In this document: positions 33,888 through 46,244 of the stretch, piece by piece
Numbering within the stretch: position 1 is the first letter of the stretch
Layout: every line of letters begins with the position of its first letter
NCBI GenBank assembly: GCA_000467715.1
Contig: AJFK01000319.1
Location: 1 to 64,000 of the forward strand
Direction of reading: 5' to 3'
Length of the DNA stretch: 64,000 nucleotides
Source: Hysterium pulicare CBS 123377
Lineage: Eukaryota > Ascomycota > Dothideomycetes > Hysteriales > Hysteriaceae
Position numbers and translations under genes: made by a program
The notes under the pieces: generated by a model
What the model was told of the DNA's origin: nothing
The model's database searches: none
The model's input: only the letters and a program-made list of their open reading frames with translations

Positions 33888-35150
33888 TCAATCACTCTTT
33901 GCATCATTCTCAGCAATAAGAACTTCCAGGTCCCTCTCCATAAGCCAGCTCCTCACGCTTTCCATAACCTTATCCAGCGTATCACCTCCTTCCATAACGT
34001 CATTCAAATCATGAACCGTCATACCAGTTCTGTGATCTGTAACTCTCTGCTGGCCCCAATTATACGTCCTAACCTTGTCTCCTCTGCCCATCTTCGCAAC
34101 ACCAACAACACTCCTCCTCATCGCAACCATCTCCTCCTCTCTCTTCTCCCTCCTCGCCTGCGCCAACCTAGATCTCAGCAGCCGCCACGCCTTCTCCCTA
34201 TTCTTAGACTGGGATCTCGAGTCCTGCATCGAAACAACCGTATTGGTAGGCATATGCGTCAATCGAACCGCTGAATCCGTCGTATTAACATGTTGTCCGC
34301 CCGCGCCTCTCGCCCTCATGACTTCAACCTTAACCTCCTTCGGGTCAATAAAGTAATCACTTTCCGGATCCTCGAAGTCCTCTTCATCCATCCCTGCCGC
34401 TCCGTTCTCCGGAAAATTCGGCAACACAAGTACACTCGCGGCACTGGTATGTGTTCGTCCTTTTGTCTCTGTAGCTGGAACGCGCTGAACTCTGTGCACG
34501 CCTGCTTCGCAACGGAAAGTATTGTAGGCGCTTTCGGAGGCGATTTCCAGTATGGCTTCGGAGAGGGGAACCCCACCTTCTGTTGTCCCGTCTGCATTCT
34601 CATATTTTAGCAACGTTGCTGGGAGACTGTTCCGACTGCAGTATGCTTGGTACATCCTCAGCAGATCTCCAGCGAAGATGGCGGCTTCCGAACCGCCTGC
34701 TCCTGGCCGTATTTCGAGAAGGCATGGGAGGGTAGCAAAGGGGTGTTCTGGGACGAGGGAGGTTGTTAGGCTTTGGCTTGCGGAGGAAAGCTGGGATTGT
34801 GTTATGGAGAGGTCGTCGGAAGCTAGATTGCGTAGCTCGGGGTCGGGGTCGTGAATCAGAGCTTTGAGTTCGGTCAGAGACTCATTTGCTTTCTCCCATT
34901 CTCTTAGGGCGTTAACTACGGCACTGATCTCGCCCAGCTTCTTTGCTGCACGTGTGTCGAAGCCATTGGCAAGCTTCTGTGTCAATTGGCTGTGTTCAGC
35001 TGCTACCGCGCGAGCTCGCGAAAGAAGCGCTGGAGAGATGGATTCGGGGGTTTTCGAAGCTGAGGTAGACTGAAATCGGGCATTTCGTCTGCTCAATGGT
35101 CTGAGTGCGCGTAAAAGACATGTTCGACATATCCAAGGCGCTCCTAACAT
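33888..35150 (-). CDS. MRF1: Mitochondrial peptide chain release factor 1
   Basis: A single exon of 420 codons. The protein ends mitochondrial translation at UAA and UAG. The N-terminal 30 residues (CRTCLLRALRPLSRRNARFQ) look like a matrix targeting signal. Domain 2 carries the anticodon-like tripeptide PAT at residues 225-227 within HRVQRVPATE. The catalytic GGQ that reaches the peptidyl-transferase centre is at 284-286 in RARGAGGQHVNTTDSAVRLT. The basic helix QSKNREKAWRLLRSRL follows. Length and motif order match RF1 rather than the short ICT1-type factors. The 3' end lies 275 bases from the MFS gene (convergent). Confidence 0.96.
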   Translation of the reverse strand: MLGAPWICRTCLLRALRPLSRRNARFQSTSASKTPESISPALLSRARAVAAEHSQLTQKLANGFDTRAAKKLGEISAVVNALREWEKANESLTELKALIHDPDPELRNLASDDLSITQSQLSSASQSLTTSLVPEHPFATLPCLLEIRPGAGGSEAAIFAGDLLRMYQAYCSRNSLPATLLKYENADGTTEGGVPLSEAILEIASESAYNTFRCEAGVHRVQRVPATETKGRTHTSAASVLVLPNFPENGAAGMDEEDFEDPESDYFIDPKEVKVEVMRARGAGGQHVNTTDSAVRLTHMPTNTVVSMQDSRSQSKNREKAWRLLRSRLAQARREKREEEMVAMRRSVVGVAKMGRGDKVRTYNWGQQRVTDHRTGMTVHDLNDVMEGGDTLDKVMESVRSWLMERDLEVLIAENDAKSD

Positions 35151-35696
35151 GTTACGTGGATGAAGAAGTTGGTGCAGCGGGAAACAGTTCCATTCAGATG
35201 CGAGCGGACCGTTTCCCGCTCCGCTCTTGGCACAGACTGCCTTCTTTCAGTCCTGCACTCTTCATCCTGTGATCTCTTTCTCGAAAAACGAAAGCTGAAC
35301 AAAGTTTCTCGGTGTCTGACTAAGCCAATGCTACCCAGACTCGGCTTGCCGGCACATACTCATTGCACTATTTCCGTCAATTACCGGTAGCATGAACGAT
35401 GACGGATTAAGCAGGTCGCTCGCGTCATTCTTTTTTTATGCGCCGATACTCGCTGGCTCGCCGGTATCACTATCCCCGCAACTGATAGTACAATCTAGCA
35501 TTACGGGCAGCAAAGAAAGTGCTAAAATCGGCCAAGGTCAAGTATATGTAGAAGCTCGTGCCGCCTTCGTGTGACAATCTCTAAATCTATTCCAATTCCT
35601 AAGATTTTTTTTCTTACTTCACTCACAAAATTTTAGCTGTTCAACCCTGCAGTTAGATATACATTTACTTAACCTGACTCTAGTATTGAGTTCAAG
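35151..35696. other. Divergent promoter region
   Basis: The stretch separates MRF1 (minus) from the gamma-glutamyltransferase-like gene (plus). A T-rich tract at about 35608-35616 precedes the rightward gene. No coding signal was found. Confidence 0.45.
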
Positions 35697-37689
35697 ATGG
35701 CTCCGAACTCAAGTTACATCTATCCATCAGAGGCTCCTCAGTTCATCAACTTTCCCAGCCGACGAAGTGTAGTCCACAGCACGAAAGGCATAGTGTCAAG
35801 TACACAACCACTCGCTACAGAGGCTGGACTTGATGTTTTGAGAAAAGGAGGAAATGCTGCCGTATGACTGCCCTCCAATATCTGATCCCATTTTGAGCTC
35901 CTTTTCAGGAGTACATGCTATATCAAATATACGTTGAACTGACAAACCTATAGGATGCCGCTGTAGCTGTTGCCGCCGGTCTGAACATGACCGAGCCTAG
36001 CTCTACTGGAATTGGAGGTGACATGTTCTGTCTCTTCTACGACGCCAAGACAAAGAAAGTCCATGCCATGAATGGCTCCGGTCGGTCAGGGAAGAATGTC
36101 ACTCTCGAGCAAATCAGAAAAGATCTCGAGATACCAGATGGACAAGCCGGTGCGATTCCAATGACCCACGTTCATGCTGTTACTGTTCCGGGCGCGGCAG
36201 CGGGGTGGGTGGATGTTGTTGAGAAGTTTGGAAGTGGAAAGGTGTCGATGGAGGATGTATTGGCTCCGGCCATTGAGCTTGGCGAAAAGGGTTTTCCAGT
36301 GTCAGAACTAACTGCGTCTTTTGTAAGCTCACGATCAGTCGATATGATTACTCAAACTGACGTCAAATTAGTGGGCTGCTAGCGAAGCGACCATAAGAAA
36401 AGCATCACCAAACGGCGCTGAAATGCTCAAGAAAGATCCCCAGGCACGTGATGGTTGTCGTGCACCGAAAGCCGGAGAGATCATGAAGAACCCGACCCTT
36501 GCAAACACCTTCAGACTGCTTGCAAAGCACGGCAAGAAAGGTTTTTACGACGGCGAGGTGGCTGAAGAGCTCATCAAAGTTGTAAAGGATCGCGGTGGAT
36601 ACCTAACATTAAATGACCTTAAAGATCATGCTGAATTCGGCACCGAGCCCGTCGACCCGATTTCATTGAAGTTCACCGGACAGGGTGTGGGCGAAAGTCA
36701 TGATGGAGCAGGCGTTGAAGTATGGGAACATCCACCAAATGGTCAGGGTATAGTAGCTCTGATGGCTCTCGGTATGCTGGAAGAACTGGAGAAGACGGGT
36801 AAGGTCAAGAAATGGACACAGAAGCAGCACAACACGGCCGCGTGAGTTATAGATTCATGTTCATAAGTCTTGCACAACTGATTATGTACCCAGTCATCTC
36901 CACCCTGTCATCGAAACACTCAAGATAGCTTTCGCGGATGCCAACTGGTTCGTCACGGATCCCAACGTTGTAAAAGTTCCCTCCGCCGAACTCATTTCAC
37001 CGGAATATCTTGCGGAGCGCGCTAAACTTTTCGACGCATCAAAAGCTATTGCGGTCCCTGCGCATGGCTCACCCGCACATTCACGAAGCGATACTGTTTA
37101 CTTCTGCTGTTCAGACTCCTACGGAAACGCGATATCATTCATCAACAGCAACTACGGTGGCTTCGGCACAGCAATTATACCAAAAGGCTGCGGCTTCACT
37201 CTACAAAACCGAGGTGCGAACTTCAGTCTTGAGAAGGACCATCCGAATGTCCTGGAACCTAGGAAACGACCATACCATACCATTATTCCCGCTCTGATAA
37301 CAAATGCCAGCGATCAGAGTCTACACAGCGTGTATGGTGTTATGGGCGGTTTCATGCAACCACAAGGTCACGTGCAAGTTTTATTAAATCAGCTTGTATT
37401 CAAGCTGCACCCGCAAGCGGCCCTTGATGCACCGCGCTTATGTATCGGACCTGGAATGCCGAATCAAGAGGGCAAAAAAGGTGATCAAACGGTGTACCTT
37501 GAGGAAGGTATCAGCCCGGAGGTAGTGAAAAAGTTGAGCGATATGGGGCATGATGTGCAAATTGTGGAAGGATACCAGCGAGGATTGTTTGGTCGAGGAC
37601 AAATTATCAGGCTGCACGAGGATGATGGCATTAAGATCTGGAGTGCGGGGAGCGATCCGAGGGGAGACGGAGCGGCGGTGCCACAGTAG
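35697..37689 (+). CDS. Gamma-glutamyltransferase-family hydrolase
   Basis: Four exons: 35697-35861, 35954-36322, 36372-36841 and 36894-37689, giving 599 codons, near the usual 570-600. The family is Ntn hydrolases that cleave gamma-glutamyl bonds, for example of glutathione, after self-cleavage at a Thr. The large-subunit part has [49 protein letters not shown] and [20 protein letters not shown]. The predicted catalytic Thr is at about residue 402 in HSRSDTVYF, followed by [18 protein letters not shown] as in the small subunit. No signal peptide is seen. Together with the early motif order this resembles the YwrD-like soluble branch, not the secreted or vacuolar GGT. Its physiological substrate is therefore open. 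Confidence 0.92.
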
Positions 37690-39483
37690 TGTTAGGAGCG
37701 ATGGGTTAATGCATGTGGTTTGATTGTACAAAGTTCTCTAGATCAGTGCTGACCGTGTTTGTGTAGTGCTAATCGTGTATTGGGCAATTACATCAGAATC
37801 CGTGAAGTCACATGTCTGACACCGCAACTTCTTTCCCCCGAAGCGTGATATATATACTTCGCGATTTGATACTTCTGGAATCCAGTGTCTCCATTGTTCG
37901 AGGGCGGAGGCTAAAAAAGGACTGTCTTTCCTACCATGGCTGTTTGCTGGGTTCCATTCCCTCCATCCGGTAACAGACAGAACAATTCTAGAGGCTGCAA
38001 TGGATCCGATTATGGTCAAGGTCTCAATAATTATCATCATTCTTCTTCTAACCACCGCTTTACTAAGGACGCCTGATGGTAATCAACCGAGCCGTCTATT
38101 AGTCAAGTTCGTCCTGCAAGAACTTAGAAGCTCTCACAGCGATCGTTTTCACGCAAATACCACCCATGGAACATGGAGTCATACCGGCACTCTTTAGCTG
38201 TAGCATGACAGTCACAGCAGCTCCGCCAGCATGAGGGTTCTTTTGGAGGTTATCTTTTGAAGTCTGGATACTAATTGATGAGGTGGTGGCGGTAAGAGAG
38301 GCTTTTATATCTACGGACCTCATGCGGAAGATTTCTGTAGAAAGTCACGTGGACTAATATCATATATGTAGAAGCGGAAAACCTCCGGTTCATGCGTACC
38401 AAAATTTCGAAGATGTTCGATGGGTTCGAGTCAGTAGTCTGTGAACGAAGTAAAAGCCTGGAATCAATGCGGCAGATCGGATTGCAGAATCTACTATTCT
38501 TGGTGAGGAGCATTATTCCTGAATGCTATAGAGCTTCATCACTGACCCCTCAGCAAGACAACAACCGAAGTCCGCAAGCATAGACTGTAAGTGTTGCCGG
38601 GGGAAGCATCACATACACCAACTTCTTGCGCTTGAAGAAGGAGACTCCGAAACCAACTTCCCATCATATGTCTTTGTGCTGTGTTTTGATCCGGCCATGG
38701 ACGGAACCGAATATCGATACCTGAGCTTGAAGCGAGGCGGAACACATTGGCGAATTCCATGTTGTCTGTGTGAAGAAGCTGATCGAATGGACTGGAAGAG
38801 CCGGATTGATGGACGTGACATTTGTCCGCTGAGTCATGAATCACGTTAGGGCTTCCTATTCCCTGTCTATATACAAACATTTTATTCCTTACTTCTCCGC
38901 ACCTGAAGCAGTACGGCTGTCTTTCTGATCTTCAAATGAGTCTGGAACAGAAGCTTATGTCTTTCTGAACTCTTTCTGGCGGCTCGTTTATGGTTGGAGC
39001 TTTGGTCTCGGAGCCATGTTAGGAGGAGTTGTCAATCGCCACAAACTTACCTATCCATGAGCGGAGGATTGAACATGGCCGGCCTAAGAACCTACAGGGA
39101 AGCCACTTCACTGTTCAACGTGAATAACGATGCTTATCATCATGCATCTATCTTCGGTATCACCGCTACTTCGAAAACCTCTTCATCGTTGTGGTTTCCC
39201 ATCAGATATCAAAGTCTCGGTTTTATACCAGACCACTCCCAATATCACTCCACGTCTCGCCGGCAGCTCATATGTCAAAGTATTAGTCCAAAGCCCCGCC
39301 AGACGCCATCACTGCCTTTTACTTAGCATTTGGCTCTCCAGCGGAGGACACAGATAGAACCGCATGAAAACATATCCCTTCTGGATTGGACAATTCAGAT
39401 GCCCAAGCCTCCAAACTCGTTTCTCATCGCGTTTCGGAGATTTTGTTTCTTCGCAATGTGAGTCACTGAAACCGAGGAGGGTG

Positions 39484-39645
39484 GATGGCATGTAGAAGAG
39501 GAGGAATATGAGCCCTTATATCTTCTCAGACCGCTAGAAAGACAAAGGATTACTCATCGGCCGTCACGTGCTGCAGTTGGCGTGACTTTGTCTGAGGCTT
39601 TGGAGAGGTATAAGTAGTTGCAATGCCAGCTCTGCTTTCTTTTTT
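39484..39645. repeat. Promoter-like unit, copy 1 (CACGTG flanked by opposed TATA boxes)
   Basis: CACGTG lies at 39565. On its left the minus strand reads ATATAA (plus TTATAT at 39516), and on its right TATAA stands at 39609. The order and spacing (49 bases left, 44 right) recur in copy 2. Flanking words CTTATATCTTCTCAGACCGC and TGCCAGCTCTGCTTTCTT have similar counterparts in copy 2. It reads as a bidirectional promoter, but no convincing gene was found on either side. Confidence 0.45.
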
Positions 39646-40186
39646 TCTCCACAGATCCTTTCTTGACCTTGGATGCAGGAGCAACCAACGAGCATCCCCC
39701 TGTGGGTTTGTTGTCCCGGAGCAAAGATCGGATGTCGAGAAAAAGTTTGTGATAATACGTGTCCGGACTTGGAGTGGTGGAAAGATGGCCATAGACTTCG
39801 TAAAGGGTTGTATGCGGCGCGGAAGATTTCAGGAAATGATGATCAGTATCATTGTGGGGCAGTGTTCGAGCACACCAGACCTAAGAATAATGCTACCCGT
39901 TTCACAGACCGCCATTATACACTCGCTGATCGCTTCTCTTGGATCTCTCCACATCATCGTCGTCGTCATCGTGACATAACCTCTCACCAAAGGCTGCAAC
40001 CCAACATAAAGGCCAGTCACAAGAGTGAAGGGTGCTTTGTTGACTCGACACAAAACCACATCGGGTGGGGAGCCTTTTGTATGTTGGACGAATCCAAAGA
40101 CTTCGGGAGCAAGACGCAACATGTCTTTGTTCTCAGAACGATTTTCGGGCAGATTCTATCACGAAGGTGCATGGTTTGTGAAAGAG

Positions 40187-40353
40187 AAACGTCGAAGGTG
40201 AGAGAAGAGAAAAGGGCTTTATATTTCTTACACCGCTGAGTCTGTGAAAGTCAGCTCCAGAACTTGTCACGTGTACAATTTTCTCTTCTTCGAGCAGGAT
40301 GTGGAAGTGATATAAATGCCTCCTCATCCGCCTTTGCCCAACTCTACTTTCTC
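40187..40353. repeat. Promoter-like unit, copy 2 (CACGTG flanked by opposed TATA boxes)
   Basis: CACGTG lies at 40268, with TTATAT at 40219 (49 bases left) and TATAAA at 40311 (43 right). Counterpart words are CTTTATATTTCTTACACCGC and TGCCCAACTCTACTTTCTC. It is shifted about 703 bases from copy 1. Shared layout plus partial sequence identity suggests an old tandem duplication. Confidence 0.45.
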
Positions 40354-42228
40354 AAGTCGAGTAGTTAGCTGTCAAAACACAGCGCCAATCCACTCATGCG
40401 GACTAGCAGCTGCTTGAACTTTGTGGCTTAGTGTATATCATTGCAGCGTATCGTTGATTTCTTGGTGGCTCGAAACTGATTCGAATGTCCGCGCGGAGCT
40501 TCTGCTAAGAGAGAGTCGTATAGTGATTACTTTCCACCAGTAATAATGCTCGTGGCCATTTGTGAGGTGAATGCTTGGTCCTTCTTCCGGATTTCGGAAG
40601 TAAGCAATGAAATTCATCATTATCATCGTTTGAAAGTCATCCGCAGTGCACCCAACACTTCCATCATGCCGTTCGAGGCTCCATAGCAGGTCTGGTCTCA
40701 GTATGATAGCTGAACCAATGGCATAGAACACAGCGTAATGGTGATCTTCTTCGCCGATACCTATTGAGTTAGTGCTCTATCTTTGATGATGAATGGATGG
40801 TGTCAGCGATCGTTCCTACCAAACTTCAACCTCCCAAATGATACTTACTCTACACGGCAACAACAGCTCACTCATAGTCCTCCTAAACTTTGATCCAACT
40901 TGCTCCTAAAGTTCAATTCAATGTGGATCGATGGCTATTCCTGCTCGTGCAAGATTAGTTCCAAAGGTTTACTATTTCGCAATCTCTTATACCTACATTG
41001 GTTCCTTTACAGCACTTCCTTCTCTATTCTTGGCTTTCTCACTTTCTCAAAGAATACCGTTCCAATCATCGAATTTCGAAGGTGGGGACCGTATAAGCCG
41101 TCACGTGGGAGAATCTCTTCAGAGGAATATGGTGTACGACAGTGGACAATCGACGCTCTGCTTTATCAGCATCCGATCTCCACGGAGCCATGATTCAGAG
41201 TATCATAGTCCATGCCGAGCTGTGTGTATGATGATATATGGATCAGATCGTGTTCTGGCCGGGGAAGCGGGTCCTAAACAGCCCTATCCATCCTCACGCC
41301 CCTCCGAAGCTCCTGAAACAATGTTCGGTTGAGAGCTCTGTTCCGCGTTCCATAAGCAACTCTCTTCTAGTGTGAGTTGGAATGACATATCAGCAAGACG
41401 GAGGCTCGGGCTCTATTCGGTGAGATGGATCTCGACAGCGATCAGAGGCCGGGGTTACCGCACCAGATCGTCGGCTCCAATTACCTTCTGCCTTATTCGG
41501 TCCGAGCTCTTTTTTAAGGGTCCTGCGGTCCAAACCACAAGCATCCCTTGCGGGATGAAAAATTCATCTTTGGCCGCCTCTCATTGTCACTGTCATTGCA
41601 TCCTCCATGTGCTGCATCACTGCGCCAGGAGGAGCTGAATGTCAGCTGTTTCAGGCTAATTGAAAGATAACGAAAGACTAATGCACTCCAAACGCTGAAT
41701 GCGAGAAAAGTCCGTCGTCGGTCGGAATGGCTGCTAGACAGCGCCATGTGGTAGGTGCAGTGATCAGGCTATCAGAAGCCCACCTTCGTCTAGATAGGCT
41801 GTCGTGCCGTCCTTTCGACTGAAGGCGTAGACTAAACTAAAGATGTCGCACCTGCAGCGGTAGCTTTCTAGAAGCTCCAAAGCGGAGCATGTTGAAGTCC
41901 CCGAGCAAAATGCTCCAGAAGCGCCAATGTATAACGCATTAGTACTGTGATACAGACCTGTAGAATCAATCTTTCCCCTATTCGGATGGGTGAATGATAT
42001 TCGACCAATGACATCATAAAACCCCTTCGACCCCCAGAATCCGTGTGGTGCCGACTCTTAGACGATCGACTGCGCCTGCCGCCAACCGCACCTGACACAA
42101 CACTCTTCAATTCCTGCCACGACACCCGGCCAGCAGTTCCTCTTGCTGCTTGGGGCTCAACTCTAGCATATTTCACTGAATATGCTTACTGGACCCGTCG
42201 CGCTTCTCGCTCTCTGCACCCTAGCACC

Positions 42229-45200
42229 ATGAGTCCCGCACCTGCTCTGCGAGACCCCGGTTGGGCTCCCTCACACAATACCGCGGGCATGAAACCAATT
42301 ACGGAGAAAGCGCGCGAGCGCGAGTTCTACAGGTACAGTCACGCATAAAATCAATTCCCTTACCCTGAATCTGCAATAGTACTGGGTTCTTTCCAGCACT
42401 GTTATAGCATTTGTCCGAATGAGCAGTCGAAGTGTTTGTTGTGCTAACATCGAGTTTTGCAGATATTACCACTGCATACAATCACCCTCGAGTAGTCAAT
42501 CAGCACTTACAACTTGTCCTGTCGATGTCCAGAGCAGTAGTCCTCTCCCTTCGACGGATCCAGCTCTCACGGCATTCGCTCAATTGGGCGCTCTGAGATT
42601 GAACGCGCGGCGATGCCTTATATCCTTCTTCGATGCTAAATACTGCTTTGTTCTCGCTGAAGCTACACGAACGCTCTCTTTGCAAACCGGTCAAGCTCCT
42701 AGCAATGATGACAATTTGTTCTGGGGCACAGACTCCTTTCCGAAGGGGACTAGAATCTGTCACTACACAGTCAATTTGCCCATCATGTATGAAGACCCGG
42801 AAGCCGGCAACTTCAACGATGTTACAGCACTAGGTAAGAGATTAAGAAGTTAAACATATTATCCACCCATGCAAATCTACACTTTCGTCATAAACTCCCA
42901 TTCGGGAAAGCTTCAAGAGGAATATTACTTCAGAGGCCTGTCACAGATTTCAAATCATCTATGTATACTAATGCGGCTTCATTTTTTAGTCATCAGCGAC
43001 CTTTCAGTCGATGCCCGTTTCAAGCTCTATCCTTTTGTCGCCGGTGAACCTCACGCTCGCTTCTACGCGGGAGTTCCGATTAGGAGCCCAAATGGCCATA
43101 ACATCGGTGCATATTGCGTTCTGGACGATAAGCCACGTACCGGGATTTCTCCCAATGAGTTGACGTTTATGAAAGATATGGCAGTCACGGTAATGAAACA
43201 CGTGGAGATGACGAAAATTACAGACGATCACAGACGTGGTGGCAACATGGTTCGAAGCCTTGGGTGCTTTGTTGAGGGAAAGGCTAGCATGGAAGACAGC
43301 GGACAGAATCCTTGGGATGAAGGTACGCCTGGCGGAGAGCAGAAAAAAGGGCATTCAAGACTTGGCTCTTCATACAGCAACAGTGCTAGGGCGAACAGTA
43401 CTAACTCGAGCGACGAGAGTGTCCCAAGCGAGTATTATACGTCTGCTAATTCAAGCGCGCCAGGGAGTACTGTTGTCACACCTGCGTCTGAAATACTCGA
43501 TGATGACCAGCAAGCTACACCTGGTTCTAGACAAGAAGCTTCTATCCACCTCTCCAAAGACCAACCACCTTTCTCTACCCAATCGAAGGAACAACTTGAC
43601 CTTGCTCCCCGGACTGCTCCTGCGCAGCATGATAATCTCCAAGAGCAAGTGCTTGCGCCTGATGTCAAAACCACCTTTGGGCGAGCCGCGAAAATCATAC
43701 TGGAAGCCACTGAGGTTGATGGTGCTGTCTTCTTCGACGCAAGTGTCGGTACCTTCGGAGGTCTTGTCGAAGAAGAACTCATACAGGATCAACTGATAGA
43801 TGCGCGGGAGAGCGACAAGCTGTGCGGCATACTAGGCACCAGTCCAGAAGAATCGGTTGAAGAGCATGAAATGACTGAAGGGGTCCTGAGACATTTCCTA
43901 CGGAGATACCCACGTGGTCAAATATTCAATTTCGATGAGGACAGCGGCATTGCAGAATCTCGAGAAGGTGATACACATCAGATTCATTCCTCACCAACAA
44001 AGTCGCCATCCAAGAGGCCAGAGGCCTGCACGACTATCTCAGACGACGAGATTCTCTTCCGAGATGTCTTCCCTCAAGCTAGGAGCGTTGTGCTCTTCCC
44101 AATGTGGGACTCTCACCGGGACCGCTGGTTTGCAGGCGCTGTCATATGGAGCAATGATCCTAAGAAAGTCTTCACCAGCGAACAGGAGTTGAGTTATCTT
44201 GCGGCATTTGGGAATAGTGTCATGGTCGAAGTAGCTCGGCTCGATACCAAAGTTGCGGACACGGCAAAAGCGAACTTCATCTCTTCTATTAGCCACGAGC
44301 TTCGCTCACCGCTACACGGCATCCTGAACTGTTGCGACCTACTGAAGGCTGCGACCAAGGATTCGTATGTCATCGAAACAACAACCACTATCGATGTCTG
44401 TGGGCAAGTGTTATTGGACACTATTAATCATGTAAGTCAGACGACAGTATCTTGGGCCCTTCCAGGATGACACTAATACCATGTTACAGGTACTAGATTT
44501 CGCAAAGATTAACAACCTCGCAAGATCTTCGTCCAAGAGGAAACGGGTCCAGAACCTCACGCAATCTAGTACAGCCAGCGGATCCAATGATCTAATGACA
44601 CTCGTCCAAGATGTCGATCTCAGTGTCCTTACCGAAGAAGTCCTCGAAACCGTCTTCGCCGGCCACCAGTTCCAAAAGAATGCCGCGTCTCTTGACGACA
44701 CGAGTACGAAGGGTAAACAAGCTGCTTCACCAGCTGCCGTTTCAATCATCTGCGACATCAACAAAAGTGACAGCTTTTGTTTCAGGACCCAACCGGGAGC
44801 TTGGAGACGGATCTTGATGAATCTGTTCGGCAACGCCTTGAAGTATACAAGAGTCGGTTTCATTCGTGTCAAGCTCCAGATTTTGTCTCCCGAGCAATCT
44901 GGCGAAGCTTCGCCTACAGTCAAACTGACCGTCACCGACTCGGGAATCGGCATGTCTCCAGAGTACCTACGAGATCGCCTCTTCCACTCGTTCGCGCAAG
45001 AGGACCCTTTAAGCCAGGGCACGGGTCTGGGCTTGAGTATTGTTCGAGGAATTGTACTCTCGCTAGATGGCAACATTCAGGTGGCTAGTGCAAGGGGAAT
45101 GGGCACAAAGATTACTGTGACATGTCCGATGAAACAAATCCGCTCTGCGCCGACTATGCATACATCGCCAGAAGAGCAGCCATTGGGGCAGTCATCGCCG

Positions 45201-46244
45201 TCGAAGCTAACAATGGCAGCAGAGCAGCTTGCCTCGATCGCGAAACGTACCGTAGGGTTGAAAGTTGCACTCATTGGCTTCGATGACGAGAACTATTTCC
45301 AGCAGAAGTCGGTTAAATACGAAAAGGCTTCGACCGTCACGAAAAAGGCTATCGAAGGCCTTTGCAAAGACTGGTTCAACATGAACGTAATTTTCGAGAG
45401 TGAAATCAGCAAACCCGATCTCTTCTTGGCTACTGAAGATGGTGCTAAGGCTCTGAGAGCACGTTACAGCCAGGCACCCAATCTGTCTGACAACCTACCT
45501 ATCATCGCAATCTGCCAGGCAGCTTCGTCGGCTCATTCCACTACGACGGCTATTACGGTCCCTGGTCAGATATTCGAGTGTATATCTCAGCCATGTGGAC
45601 CACACAAGCTCGGAAAAGCATTGACGTCTTGCTTGGACCGTCTCGAGAAGCGCCAGATCGACCCCAACGGTGACGACGACGACAACGACAAGCTCGAAGT
45701 AGCAGAGCGCCCGCATATCTCCCAGTCCATGTCCACCCCAGCGCTCTCCGCCACGACCAAAGCCCCCCCACCCGGCCACCGCACCCTCAACGTGCTCGCC
45801 GTAGACGACAACTCCATAAACCTCAAGCTCCTACGCACCTTCATCGGCAAACTGCACCACACGCACCTGCTCGCCAGCAACGGCCTCGAAGCCGTCGACG
45901 CCTACAAGGACTCCGAGACGCTCTTCGACTGCGTCCTCATGGACATCAACATGCCGCAGATGGACGGCTTCGAAGCGACCCGTTTGATCCGCGCCCACGA
46001 ACGCGAGACGGGCATTCCGCCTGTTTATATCGTTGCGCTGACGGGCGAGGCGAGCGCTATGGCGCAGCAGGAAGCTTATACGAGCGGTGTGAACCTGTTC
46101 ATGATCAAGCCTGTGCGGTTCATTGATTTGGAGGGGGTGTTGAAGGGGGTGATTGAGAAGAAGAATAAGAGGGAGGCAGAGGAGGCTGAGGAGGAGGAGG
46201 TAGGGGAGGAGGAGGCTGGGTGCGAGGGGGGTGTAAGGCTTTAG
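42229..46244 (+). CDS. Hybrid sensor histidine kinase with GAF domain
   Basis: Four exons: 42229-42332, 42463-42833, 42990-44431 and 44490-46244, giving 1223 codons. The chain senses a signal, autophosphorylates on His and passes the phosphate to its own receiver, feeding the Ypd1-response regulator pathway. Domains in order: GAF-like (about residues 55-240, with FWGTDSFPKGTRICHYTVNL and RFYAGVPIRSPNGHNIGAYC); a Ser-rich linker; HisKA with the phospho-His near 593 (ISHELRSPLHGILNC); HATPase with N box MNLFGNALKYT (about 750), DSGIGM and GTGLGLSIV; and a receiver with the phospho-Asp near 1124 (VLMDINMPQMDGFEATRLIR). The C-terminus is a Glu-rich tail. No transmembrane segment is evident, so it is probably cytosolic. 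I do not assign a fungal HHK group. Confidence 0.94.

Larger units (their letters stand above)
37690..42228. other. Gene-poor 4.5-kb region
   Basis: No gene can be defended here. Several frames of 70-188 codons are open (minus 37738-38055, minus 38099-38323, minus 38539-38880, plus 39673-40239, minus 39829-40122), but none shows a known motif and several overlap on opposite strands. The minus frames at 37738-38055 and 38099-38323 have fairly protein-like composition and could be exons of a small unknown gene. Four CACGTG hexamers occur at 38346, 39565, 40268 and about 41102; two of them lie in related promoter-like units listed separately. Confidence 0.5.

Noticed and set aside
28696-37689. 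Possible secondary-metabolite or toxin cluster around the TRI12-like exporter
   Set aside because: Neighbours are a galactanase, a mitochondrial release factor and a GGT-like hydrolase; no synthase, cyclase, P450 or cluster regulator is present.
39673-40239. 188-codon plus-strand frame with several Cys
   Set aside because: It overlaps a 97-codon frame on the other strand, runs through a duplicated promoter-like unit and has no recognisable motif.
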